From positions 81,268,753 through 81,332,752 of the forward strand of contig CM051456.1 of NCBI GenBank assembly GCA_028274465.1: a stretch of DNA of 64,000 nt. The letters are read 5' to 3'. How positions within the stretch are numbered: the stretch's first letter is position 1; the number at the start of each line of letters is the position of its first letter. Below are positions 22,735-33,715 of this stretch, in pieces. The notes beneath the pieces are model-generated. The model worked only from the letters and a program-made list of their open reading frames with translations. It did no database searches and was not told the DNA's origin. The position numbers were made by a program, and so were the translations under genes. The DNA comes from Plantago ovata. Lineage: Eukaryota; Streptophyta; Magnoliopsida; Lamiales; Plantaginaceae.

Positions 22735-22844
22735 TGGAGCATAGGAGACATCAAGGGCATAAGCCTGATGTAGTGTACACACAAAATAGCCTTAGAAGAG
22801 GATGCCAAACCCGTTAGCAACCACAACGTAGGCTAAATCCAGCT

Positions 22845-23987
22845 ATGCAAGAGGTTGTAAAAAACGAAGTCCTTAAACTCCTAGATGCTAAGATGATTTA
22901 CCCAGCTCCGGATAGCAAATGGGTCAGCCCCGTTCATGTAGTTCCTAAGAAATCAGGAATCACGGTTGAAGCTAATGATAAAGGGGAATTAGTGCCCGTT
23001 AGGAAAACAACCGGGTGGCGCATGTGCATAGATTATAGGAGATTAAATTCTGCCACTAAGAAGGATCATTTTCCGTTGCCATTTATTGATGATATGCTTA
23101 ACCGCCTTACTGGGCGAGAATTCTATTGCTTCTTGGATGGTTTGTCAGGTTTCTATCAGATCCCTATTTCTCCCGAGGACCAAGAGAAGACCACATTCAC
23201 TTCCCCCTTTGGCACCTTTGCACACCGAAGGATGCCATTCGGATTATGCAATGCTCCAGCTACCTTCCAATGTTGCATGCTCTCCGTCTTTTCCGATATG
23301 GTAAACAAGTTTGTTGAGATATTTATGGATGATTTTTCTTTTTACGGTGATTCATTTGATTATTGTCTTGATAAGCTTGATCGTGTACTTAAAAGATGTA
23401 TTGAATGTAATCTCACTTTGAGTTGGGAGAAGAGTCATTATATGGTCCAAGAGTGAATTGTTTTAGTCCATGCTATTTCTAAAAGAGGGATAGAGGTAGA
23501 TAAATAGAAACTTGAAATTATTGAACAATTACCTCCACCTACTTGTGTGCGCGAGTTGCAATCTTTTCTTGGGCATGTAGGCTTCCATAGGAGGTTTATC
23601 AAAGATTTTTCCAAAATAGCTAAATGCTTAAGTAACTTGCTTGCTAAAGATGTCCCTTTTGAGTTAACACAAGAATGTTTGGTTGCTTTTCACACACTAA
23701 AGGAAAAGCTTTTGACAGCCCCTATTGTAGTTTCCCCTGATTGGAAAATTCCTTTTGAGATTATGTGTGATGCTTCTGACTATGCTATGGGTGTTGTGCT
23801 TGGTCAAAAAAGTGATAACCGTTTTAGGGTGATTTACTATGCTAGTAAGACTTTAGATGCTGCTCAGATTAATTATACTACCATCAAGAAAGAGTTCTTG
23901 GCGGTGATTTTTGCTCTAAGTAAATTCAGGTCTTATATAACTGGATACAAAGTTCTTGTTCACACTGACCATCCCTCAAGCACTTGA
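22845..23987 (+). pseudogene. pol: A reverse transcriptase and start of RNase H
   Basis: A single frame with TGA at 23454-23456 and a TAG near 23504. RT motifs in order: KWVSPVHVVPKKSG, WRMCIDYRRLN, FCFLDGLSGFYQIPI-like FLDGLSGFYQI, FGLCNAPATFQ, and the catalytic box FMDDF near 23330. Thumb and connection follow (RELQSFLGHVGFHRRFI), then RNase H with MCDASDYAMGVVLGQ. The motif TDH at the end runs into a frameshift near 23970. RT would copy the element RNA into DNA using the tRNA primer. Confidence 0.9.
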
Positions 23988-25482
23988 TTGCGAAGCGTGA
24001 AACCAAGCCTCGACTGATACGATGGGTACTTCTTCTCCAAGAATTGAAAGTGGAGATAATAGACAAGAGTGGCAAGGAAAATCTTGTGGCGGATCACTTG
24101 TCCAGATTACCAAATATCCCACAAGATGAAACACCCGTTTCGGATGATTTTAGTGATGATCAGTTGATGTGCATAGAATTGGAACCATGGTATGCAGATA
24201 ATGTGAACTTTTTGGCCACGAATGAGATGCCATCCCACCTCTCTGGCCTTGAACGTCGAACACTTGCACGGCATTGTCGGCATTACATATGGGACGACCC
24301 GTATTTATTTCGTAAAGTAGGGGATGAAGTCTTGCGGAGATGTTTACCTGAAGGAGAGCAATTGTCTATATTGCGGTTTTTCCATGAGTTAGAGTGTGGA
24401 GAATATTATAGTGGACAAAAAACTGCTCGCAAGGTACTCCAATCAGGTTTCTTTTGGCCTAGTTTGTTTGAAGATGCGCACTCATTTGTAGCACGATGTG
24501 ACTCATGTCAAAGAAGCGGTAATGTCGGTAAGCAACAAGAGATGCCTCGACAAGGTAATTTAGTTGTTGAGCCATTTGATGTTTGGGGCATAGACTTTAT
24601 GGGACCTTTCCCTAAGAGTAACGGTTATGAGTATATCCTTGTTGCGGTGGACTATGTCACCAAATGGGTTGAGGCTGTTCCCACCCGTACTAATGATGCT
24701 AAAGTTGTACTCTCTTTTCTTCGTGATGTAATCTTTAACAGGTTTGGAACCCCGTGTTCCATTATAAGCGATGGAGGAGCACACTTTGTGAACAAAGTCT
24801 TTGCTAACTTGATGAAGAAGTACGTGGTATCGCATTTCGTTGCTACTCCTTATCACCCACAAACATCCGGCCAAGTAGAAGTGAGCAACCGGCAGATGAA
24901 GAAGATCCTAGAGAGGGTAGTCAAACCTACAAGGAAGGATTGGTCCAGTAAATTAGCGGATGCGTTATGGGCATATCGGACCTCGTTCAAAACAGTGATT
25001 GGGACCACACCCTATCAGCTGGTATATGGGAAAGCTTGCTTTTACCTGTTGAATTGGAGCATAGAGCACTTTGGGCAATCAAGCAACTAAATCTTGACAT
25101 GGAGAAAGCTGGTGAGGAAAGGCTCTTAAAACTCACCGAGCTAGATGAATTGAGGTTGAAAGCCTTCGAAAGTGGAAAGATATACAAGGAGCACGCAAAG
25201 AGGTACCAAGATCGAGGCATAGTCCGCAAAGACTTGGTCCCTGGACAAAAAGCACTCCTCTTCAACTCACGCCTAAGACTTTTCCCCGGGAAACTCCGTT
25301 CCAGATGGGATGGACCATTCGAAATTGTCCGAGTAGCACCCCATGGTGCTGTGGAACTCTTGGACAACAAAACCGGTGCGACCTTCAAAGTCAATGGCCA
25401 AAGAGTTAAGCCATACCTCGAGCCTCTTGAGTTGACCCATGAAGTAGAAGTCGACTTGGTTGAGGTACCTGTAGTAGATTAG
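23984..25482 (+). pseudogene. pol: A RNase H end and integrase, frameshifted
   Basis: Opens with the RNase H tail ([24 protein letters not shown]), then integrase. The zinc-binding region has CDSCQRSGN, but the second His of the HHCC set is a Tyr (CGEYYSG where relatives have GGHF). The catalytic triad is present: [21 protein letters not shown] and [10 protein letters not shown] one-base deletion near 25035 splits the frame; the C-terminal part ([15 protein letters not shown], then the SH3-like end RSRWDGPFEIVRV) continues to a stop at 25480-25482. It would insert the DNA copy. Confidence 0.9.
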
Positions 25483-25582
25483 TCTCTTCTCTTTAATTAG
25501 TTTTCTTGCTTCCCTTTTAGTATGCAATCGTCTTTGTCCATAGGTTAGATTAAAAAGCGAAAAAATAAATAATTTTGGTGTA

Positions 25583-25934
25583 CAGGTCAAGTGGACCGCT
25601 TGAAAACCCCAAGCCCTCTGCTTGGAAACTGACCCAAATTCCAGAGAATTTCGTCAGCTCAAGCGAGCCGCTTGGAATTCCCAAGCGGTCCGCCTGGGAA
25701 CTGACAAACTCTCTGGAATTCGTCAGTTTCCAAGCGGGGCGCTTGGAAATCCCAAGCGCCCCGCCTGGAAATTAACAAAATTTCCAGAGAATTTGGTCAG
25801 GCTCAAGCGAGCCGCTTGGAAATCCCAAGTGGTCCGCCTGGGAACCGACAAACTCACTGGAAATTTGTCAGTTTCCAAGTGGGGCGCTTGGATGGCTCCA
25901 AGTAGATCGCTTCCCAAGCGGCCCGCTTGGCTCC
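25583..25934 (+). repeat. Palindrome cluster downstream of A pol
   Basis: Repeats of about 80-100 bp containing CAAGCGAGCCGCTTGG, CCAAGCGGTCCGCCTGG, CCAAGCGGGGCGCTTGG and an AATTCCAGAGAATTT-like spacer. They are the same modules as in the A LTR and at 21130-21275. B3 is inserted in this cluster; the remainder continues at 33716 (AAAGCGGCCCCCTTGG). Confidence 0.8.
25930..25934. other. Left target-site duplication of B3 (GCTCC)
   Basis: GCTCC at 25930-25934 is repeated at 33711-33715 directly after the other end of B3. Five bases is the expected length for LTR retrotransposons. Confidence 0.9.
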
Positions 25935-27249
25935 TGATGAAACGCGGATTTCTCGGTTCCGGTTCAGTCAAATAATATTTGTTATTTAGCCAAAGGCAAT
26001 CCACAACTACAACGAAAACCGTAGTGTAGCAGTAGAATGACTCGAGTATCGTTCTCTCAGGACTATAACTAGCTTTATCAAATCTAATTTAGAATATAAA
26101 AACAGCAGACAGATAGCAAAGGGGTTTTTCTAACAGATAATGGAGATTGGTGATAGTATGATCCTTCAAAGCATAACGGGTCGATAATCATGCATAAATT
26201 CCTCGGTCTTGCATGGAGATCTTTGATCAATCTAATGTCCTGTTGCAATTATTAAGCACTACGAAGATAATGGGTCTGACAAGTCAATCACTATTGTCCT
26301 AATGTGTTTCGTAATCATTCAACACTACGAAGATAAACTCGCGTACAGGTCGACGAGGGTCCAATTGTGCATAATAATTAATACAACATACGAGAATTTA
26401 GGCTGTGCCTGATCAACGAAATAAAGCAATAACACGGAGTATAATGCGCGATATAGCCATTAGCATGATTATATTCCCTTCGCTAAGAATTCACATACTA
26501 CCACCAACGATAAGTTTAGCTACTCATAATAGGCATGCAATCAACAGAAATCATAGAAGAAAACATGTTGAATGATAAATAAGAATAAGTAGAATAAACT
26601 GTAAGATACAAAGTTACCGAAGGTTGTCAATCTCCGGAGAATTGCGATCCTACAAGCTCCAATCTGCTATGAAAAAGTGTCCCCTAAGCTACGAACTCCC
26701 AGGACAGGCCCTGGGAAGTTCCTACCTAAAACTACAGAGAGAGGTGAGAAAGTAGGTCTGGAAAACTATGATTTTCGGAGAAAACTGAGCAACTATATAT
26801 AGGCTTCGAAATACTGTGGGGCGGTTCGCCCCACACACCGGGCGGTTCGCCCGGTGTGGGGCGGTTCGCCCCACATCTGCGGCAGTTCGCCCCGGAGAGT
26901 TTTTCGCGGAATTCCGCGTTTTCGACGCATTTTTGGATTTCTTCCCCTTTTCGGACTCGGTTTCTGACTTCTAGTGGTTTTCTAACCTCCAGATTCGGCC
27001 CCTAGACTCCAAATCCTATCCGGAAACCTTCAGATACTCCAAATAGGCTTCTGGAACACCAATTCCTTGTCAACTTCAATATAATTGCCCGGAAATCCTC
27101 GAATTTCAACAAAAACCTGTAAAATAAAATCTAAAGGGAAACGTGACACTATTCTAATAAAATGTACTAAAATATAGCTAAATTAACGTAGAGGATAGCT
27201 AAAATAGGTGAAAAAGACTCAAATGAAAGTGTAAAATACACATTCATCA
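25935..27249 (-). repeat. 3' LTR of B3
   Basis: TGATGA...TCATCA, 1315 bases. The TATA-like stretch is near 26792-26802. Upstream of it in element sense, at 26817-26894, lie four GGGGCGAACCGCCCC-type palindromes in tandem, one more than in the 5' LTR. Confidence 0.9.
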
Positions 27250-27262
27250 AACTCCCCAAACC
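27250..27262 (-). other. Polypurine tract of B3
   Basis: The minus strand reads GGTTTGGGGAGTT directly before the LTR start TGATGA. It would prime plus-strand synthesis. Confidence 0.85.
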
Positions 27263-28799
27263 AAACCTTTGCTTGTCCTCAAGCAACTAAGCTAGACTCT
27301 AATACAAAAAACATGCAAGACACAAAATGGAGTTTCATGCCAAATAAAATGAACTAATCTACTGAACCTACCAAAAAACATATGAACAAAAACCATATAA
27401 ATCAAAGCATGAATATAGGTTGAAGAATACCTCGATTGACTTATACACATCCACATAAGCACTTATGTCAAGACAAGATAGTCTCTCGTAACATCCTCTA
27501 CCTAGACCTAGTCAGTGACGACGTAATGAAGCATGCTAAGATACGAATGGTTGTCCCGTGCCTATGAAACTGAGGACTTACTGCTGTTCCACCATGTTAA
27601 GACTTTTCCTCAAAAGAGGCCGAACCAGTACTGGCTCTCATCAAACGAAGGAGGGTTCCCTATAAAAGATAACACTCCCCTATTTTACCCATCTCTCAAG
27701 TAAAGTCTTAAGCTATTCACCACTTCCTGAATGGCAGGACGAGGGTGGTCTAGAACCGATGACACTCAAGACAAAAAAGATAGAAAATAGAAAATTACAA
27801 CACGATTACGAACATTACAAAAAATGGAAAAGACTCAACTTTTGCTAAACTTCTATTTGGCTTTCTTTTTTGGACCCTTCTTTGTTTTTTTGGGGTCTTT
27901 TCTCTTTTTTTTCTTTTTTCTTTCCAGATTCTTTTTTCTTTTTTCTTTTTCTTTTTTTTCTAAAATATTTTCTCTTTTTTTTCGATTTTTCTAGCCAGCA
28001 GTAGCATAACAAAAAGAGAAACAAAATGACTCACACGACTTCCCCAAACCTATTCGAAAGAATAGGTTGGAGTACAAAATTTACGGAAAAGGAAAAATAA
28101 ACTCACGGTACGAAAATGAAAAACAGAAACAAGTCTATAATGGTGTAACCCCCTCTCCAAACCTATTCGGAAGAATAGGTTATAAACAAAGGATCACACA
28201 ACCTCACACTACCTCCTTCCTACGCATTTAGCAATCTCAAAGCATGGTGAAGACTTGTTGCCTCTTAGGAACATAATTACTCGGTAAAACAACCATAAGA
28301 CCCTAACATGCATCATCCTATTATAAAGGCCTTCGTGAACCGCAGTAGAGAAAACACCACTAAGTGATGTCGAGACTACCAAGCTTAACAAAGTGCAATA
28401 CATAAATGTGACAAGCCAAGCGAGAAAAACCTCAAACAAATTCATAGAGATGAAGCATACGATTAAAGGCATAGTTAGTTGATCTACCCAATAAAAAAGT
28501 TCAAAAAATTCGGCAATAAACTCCATATAAAACATGCAAGACTATCCTAGGATGAATGTAGTGAATGCAGTGAATGCAACCTAAAAAACTAAGAAAGCGG
28601 TAAACGTGCAGATGCAAATGCAGACGGATAAAGCATGCGAGGACTATACTCATCCTACCAATACCAAGCTCCAAACTAACAACATCAGATCTCTTAAATC
28701 CCATCCCCCCTCATGAAATTAACGCTAGTCCCTAGCAGTAAGAAAATGAGAAAATAAGATGTGATACTAGATGTTACCCCATGGTTTGGCCTCGGTCGG
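27263..28799 (-). other. 3' non-coding region of B3
   Basis: No coding frame. It contains two hairpins at 28047-28068 and 28160-28181, a poly-purine/pyrimidine stretch at 27860-27990, and blocks homologous to A 33990-35310 and to B4 43573-45080. Confidence 0.75.
28047..28181 (-). repeat. Two PPT-like hairpin cassettes of B3
   Basis: Stem AACCTATTC/GAATAGGTT with loop GAAA (28047-28068), and the same stem with loop GGAA (28160-28181), given for the + strand. In element sense each stem is followed by a purine tract like the true polypurine tract (GGTTTGGGGA and GGTTTGGAGAGG). Confidence 0.8.
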
Positions 28800-29639
28800 C
28801 TGAGTGTGCTGCTTGCGAGTTATTGGAGCTGCTCCGGGAGCTTTATAGGGTGTCATCAGGTCTTCTGGTATGCGTGGTAGTTTCAATTATAGGCCGGATA
28901 GGAACAACTCCTCCATTACTATCATCATTGCCCGTATGGCCTTCATTGTCACTACTGTCACGCACATCCTCACTAGTAGAGTTGCAGTGTCGAGTAGAAT
29001 CCTCAAGATTAGCCGCCGCTGTTATGGAATCCTCCATCCTGTAGCCCTCCAATAGGATGTGAACTGTTGAAGGGGAAAGGGCAGTGGTATCAGGACCTCC
29101 CCCTCCAACGTTTTACACCACGAGAAGGTTACAGTAAGGTACTCGGATACTCAGAAGTCTTCTACCATTTTTTCCAATGTCGACAACATTCTCTACGGTT
29201 GACCCGACCGATGTCTATATGATGCTCCCTTTAGAGGCAGGCAAGGGGCACCCCAACAAGGTGTTGGGTACCCATGTCATTATGTATTGGAATCAAGCTA
29301 GCGCTTCGGAACCTTCTAGCAACTGCGAACTCATGATTGAATCCGTCGCGGCGAGAATGTCCCGGTGCCTTCCAGTTCACTCGAACTTTGCAGTCCTTGT
29401 GATGGATTGCTGACGTAATAATGGTTTCTGTCCCTTTGGTGGTGCATGAATAGGCATAGGAGTCCTTACTCCAGGTATACTCTAGCTCCTCCTCTTGGGT
29501 AATCCACGACGTTGTTGCAAAACCCCTTGGCTCGAACGCACATCTAACGAGGTCACCCTTCTTGACATGGTAGTGATCGTTCCCCCTCCAATTCTTCACA
29601 GCAATCATACGGGAATGCTCCTTTCCCTTGGTATGGTTC
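28800..29639 (-). pseudogene. B3 accessory gene, decayed
   Basis: It occupies the same slot as the B4 accessory gene: after the intron acceptor TTTGTAG (about 29640) and before the conserved CTCAGCCGACCGAGGCC (28799 region). The start codon is ATA. Only short motifs remain recognisable: YAYSCTTKG against YEYSRATRG in B4, and SLIPIHNDMGTQ against NLIPRMNDTWIQ. The readable frame from 29671 stops at about 29231; further pieces such as EDVRDSSDNEG lie in other frames. Divergence from B4 is far greater than for gag. Confidence 0.6.
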
Positions 29640-30120
29640 CTACAAACAACAGTTAGTACCTCGTATGACACAAAACTGACTCATGCATATGCTAGTGTAA
29701 GAACGAAACACACAAGTGATAAAATCAACAATCGAGCTCCCCAAACCGTAATGTCTAGCGTAGCTTCTTCATCATGCAACATACCAATGTAACTACTACA
29801 TGCAATACATCACATTATGCTCTTACTAGACAACCAATATCCTAGATAACAAGGCTCAATTCATACCATAGTAGCGAAAAATTCTTCCATCATAAATCCT
29901 CATACTCAACAATTAAGCATTCTATCGTCAAAAAACCACTCGAAAAATATCACTCAAACATAAGCATATACGACACAGATATGAACAAATTCGCATACGA
30001 GAAGCAAATAGTTCAAGAATGAATGCATGCAGAAAAGCAGTAAAGAAAGCGATAAAAATTCCGGGTTGCCTCCCGGATAGCGTCATTGTTTAATGTCTTT
30101 GACTCGACTCCTGTCTGCGC
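29640..30120 (-). other. B3 intron remnant with promoter deletion
   Basis: Homologous to the accessory-gene intron of B1 (11281-11516), then it jumps at about 29930 to sequence matching B1 12095 onward. About 580 bases present in B1 are missing, including the splice donor, exon 1 and the GC palindromes. Confidence 0.7.
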
Positions 30121-32273
30121 CTATCTCTTCTTTTTGCGGGTACTAGGCTTCCCCTTCATTGATCTCCTCTCCATGCCACGAACCTGTGAATAAGAAAGAA
30201 TATAGGCTGCAAGACCACAGTAGTGAGTAGTGAAAGAAATATCGGGCGGATCAGATATGGCGTGCAACACGTGTTGCTTGCCATCCATTTCAATAGTGCA
30301 AGTTCTTTGGTAGATGTCCATCACGGAGCGTAGTTTAGTCAAGAACGTTCGTCCTAAGAGTATGACATCCCCCGTTCCAGGTGCAGACGCCAGCATAACT
30401 ACAAAATTGGTGTGTAAACAGAAGCTTCACCAATCTTGACCAACACATTTTTCACAACTCCTTTGGGTCTCATAAATGATCCATCCGCCAGTTGCACAAT
30501 AGCCCTTTGCTCAGATAGTTTTCCAAGGTTACTCTTTTCAAACACGTTCAAAGGGATTATGTTTGAGTAGGATCCCGTGTCTAGTGTGGCACGAACATCT
30601 TCAAGCTCACCAATCTCTACCTTAACATCGAAACTTTTAGGGAGTTGTTCGGGATCCTCTTGCTCCTCATCACTTACGTCAGAACCAAGGTCCTTCTCTT
30701 CTTCCTTAGCCTGTAGAAGTTCTTCCTTCTTGCAACACTCGCACTTAACAACCTTCTTGATCGTGATTTCGTCAGGTAGATCACCAGCCAATGTAATGGC
30801 ATTCGACTTCACAGTGTTGCTAGGCAGTTTGCCTTGTTCCCTACTTGCTCCTCGGTCGATCAACTCTTGCATCTTTTGATGGGCAAGCCTAGTGCTCTCT
30901 TCCAACCTATCGAGCCTTGCCCTAGTCTTCTCGGAATCTTCTTCATAACGTTTGAGAAAACTTTGTGTGTGATCAACCATCTTTTGCAAGTTCTCCATCA
31001 GTTGAGCCGACTTCGACTTCGGTGGCTCTTTCGGAGCGGGGTTTTCGCAGTGATCATTACCATAGTTTAGCCTACTACGGTCTTGGTTAGGGCCATAAGT
31101 TTGGTTAGCCGGTGCATATCCTTGATTGTTCGGGAATCCTCTTCTCCAAAATCCACCTCGAGAATTCCTACCGTCTTGTCCGTAGCTAACTTCTTGAGTG
31201 CCAAACTCCGTAGCAAAGGCTTCTTCTTCGCCTCCTCGAGCCCAGTTGCCATCATCGTATGCCAGCTCCGATCTACACATATGAGCCCCATGCCCATAGT
31301 TCTTGCATATTCGGCATACTTCGTTCGAAACAGTTATTTCGGTGGCGCTCTTGAGGACTTGCTTCAATTCGTTGGTAAAGCACTCGAATTGATGCCCATT
31401 CCCCCTGTACATAGCGGCTTCTTGAGTCGGTGGATCTTCAGGTCCACGTCTCCTAACCATTGCTCTTGGGTCCTTGAACTGCGAACCCTTAGCAAGCTTT
31501 TCGAAAACTGCCCAGACGGCTTCTGCGGTTTCCTCCCAAATATTGCCTCGGCATTGGAAATCCACCACTTGTTGGTTCTCGAAGGTTAGTCCATTGTAGA
31601 AGTGTTGGACTAGGTCAGAAAGTTCAAAACCATGGTGAGGGCACTTGTTCGTGAGATCTTGGAACCTCTCGAACGCGGTGTAGATGGTCTCATCATAGTC
31701 TTGTTTGAATCCAGTGATTTGCGCCTTTAGCGCGGTAGTCAAGGTGTGAGGGAAGTATTTCTCCATGAAAGCTGAAAAAACCTTCTCCCAAGTGTCCAGC
31801 GAGCCTGCTGGTAGAGAACTCAACCATGACGTGGCTCTGTCGCCAAGTCCCATAGCAAAAACCTTCATCCTTAACTCGTCCGTTGTTATTTCAGCTCCGG
31901 GTCGTGGGAGTTGGTTGACGAAATCATCGATATCGTGCAAGTACCCCATCACATCTTCCCTTGATAAGCCATAGAACCTCGAAAGTTGTTGGAATGCGTG
32001 GTTCTTGATTTCCAAATCTCGGGTTGTAGACGAAAGAACTATCGCCGGTCCCCTCATACGATCCTTGGTGGGCTGAACCCATGCTTTCAGTTGTCTAGCT
32101 TCTACCATTCCGTTGATTTCCTTGAAAAGACTGAGTAGAGATTCAGAGAAATCGGTATCCTCTATTTCCTCTAGTGCGCGCCTTTCGAGTAGTCGCCTTC
32201 TTTGGTGGTAGACTCTGTCGATCTCAGTAATTGAATCAGCAAGCGGTGTTCTTGCAGATCGTGTATGCGGCAT
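30121..32273 (-). pseudogene. gag-pro: B3 gag-protease, single frameshift near the end
   Basis: The best-preserved Gag-protease of the B family: 624 codons open from ATG 32273. Capsid core is at about residues 90-250 (WLSSLPAGSLDTW, KCPHHGFEL, FYNGLTFENQQ). A CX2CX4HX4C knuckle (CRICKNYGHGAHMC) lies near 320-333. A coiled-coil-like Glu/Lys-rich region is at 425-475 and a Cys-cluster KCECCKKEE near 510. Protease DTG (ATLDTGSYSNIIP) is at about 565. A frameshift near 30400-30420 diverts the end; the remaining protease strand (VILLGRTFLTKLRSV) and basic tail SMKGKPSTRKKKR continue at 30396-30121. It would supply the particle and its maturation; no pol follows. Confidence 0.9.
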
Positions 32274-32393
32274 ACACTATCTGTAACAGACTAGGAAAGC
32301 AGTATCAAAGATTAAAAAGGAAAACTAATACTAGTAGAATTAGGAATCTAAAGCTGAAAATATAAACAAATTAAACAGAAAAAAGGAGTATAG

Positions 32394-32411
32394 TCCCCGG
32401 CAACGGCGCCA
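32394..32411 (-). other. Primer binding site of B3
   Basis: The minus strand reads TGGCGCCGTTGCCGGGGA, the canonical Athila tRNA-Asp-type site, three bases inside the LTR. Confidence 0.9.
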
Positions 32412-32414
32412 ATT

Positions 32415-33710
32415 TGATGAAACGCGGATTTGTAGGTTCCGGTTCAGTCAAATAATATTTGTTATTTAGTCAAACGCAATCCACAACTAAAACGAAAACC
32501 GTAGTGTAGTAGTAGAATGACTCGAGTGTCATTCTCTCAGGTCTATAACTAGCTTTATCAAATCTAATTTAGAATATAAAAACAGCAGACAGATAGCAAA
32601 GGGGTTTTTCTAACAGATAATGGAGATTGGTGATAGTATGATCTTTCAAAGCATAACGGGTCGATAATCATGCATAAATTCCTCGGTCTTGCATGGAGAT
32701 CTTTGATCAATCTAATGTCCTGTTGCAATTATTAAGCACTACGAAGATAATGGGCCTGACATGTCAATCACTATTGTCCTAATGTGTTCCGTAATCATTC
32801 AACACTACGAAGATAAACTCGCGTACAGGTCGACGAGGGTCCAATTGTGCATAATAATTAATACAACATACGAGAATTTAGGTTGTGCCTGATCAACGAA
32901 ATAAAGCAATAACACGGAGTATAATGCGCGATATAGCCATTAGCATGATTATCTTCCCTTCGCTAAGAATTCACATACTACCACCAACGATAAGTTTAGC
33001 TACTCATAATAGGCATGCAATCAACAGAAATCATAGAAGAAAACATGTTGAAAGATAAATAAGAACAAGTAGAATAAACTGTAAGATACAAAGTTACCGA
33101 AGGTTGTCAATCTCCGGAGAATTGCGATCCTACAAGCTCCAATCTGCTATGAAAAAGTGTCCCCTAAGCTACGAACTCCAAGGACAGGCCCTGGGAAGTT
33201 CCTACCTAAAACTACAGAGAGAGGTGAGAAAGTAGGTTTGGAAAAGTATGATTTTCGGAGAAAACTGAGCAACTATATATAGGCTTCGAAATACTGTGGG
33301 GCGGTTCGCCCCACACACCGGGCGGTTCACCCCACATCTGCGGTGGTTCGCCCCGGAGAGTTTTTCACGGAATTCCGCGTTTTCGACGCGTTTTTGGATT
33401 TCTTCCCCTTTTCGGACTCGGTTTCTGACTTCTAGTGGTCTTCTAACCTCCAGATTCGGCCCCTAGACTCCAAATCCTATCTGAAAACCTTCAGATACTC
33501 CAAATAGGCTTCTGGAACACCAATTCCTTGTCCGCTTCAATATAATTGCCCGGAAATCCTCGAATTTCAACCAAAACCTGTAAAATAAAATCTAAAGGGA
33601 AACGTGACACTATTCTAATAAAATGTACTAAAATATAGCTAAATTAACATAGAGGATAGCTAAAATAGGTGAAAAAGACTCAAATGAAAGTGTAAAATAC
33701 ACATTCATCA
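32415..33710 (-). repeat. 5' LTR of B3
   Basis: TGATGA...TCATCA, 1296 bases, closely matching 25935-27249. The main length difference is loss of one GC palindrome unit at 33297-33356. The high similarity suggests a fairly recent insertion. Confidence 0.9.
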
Positions 33711-33715
33711 GCTCC
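33711..33715. other. Right target-site duplication of B3 (GCTCC)
   Basis: Matches 25930-25934. Confidence 0.9.

Larger units (their letters stand above)
25935..33710 (-). mobile_element. Complete non-autonomous Athila-type element B3
   Basis: 7776 bases with two LTRs, primer site, gag-protease, a decayed accessory gene, 3' non-coding region and polypurine tract, flanked by GCTCC duplications inside A. It has no RT, RNase H or integrase. The 3' non-coding part is homologous to that of A (33716-35330), which supports descent from an A-like element and possible use of A-type enzymes. Confidence 0.9.

Noticed and set aside
28800..29639. A different, swapped-in cargo gene in B3
   Set aside because: Short but ordered anchors (YAYSCTTKG, SLIPIHND) align with the B4 accessory protein in the same order, so a decayed homologue is more likely than unrelated cargo.
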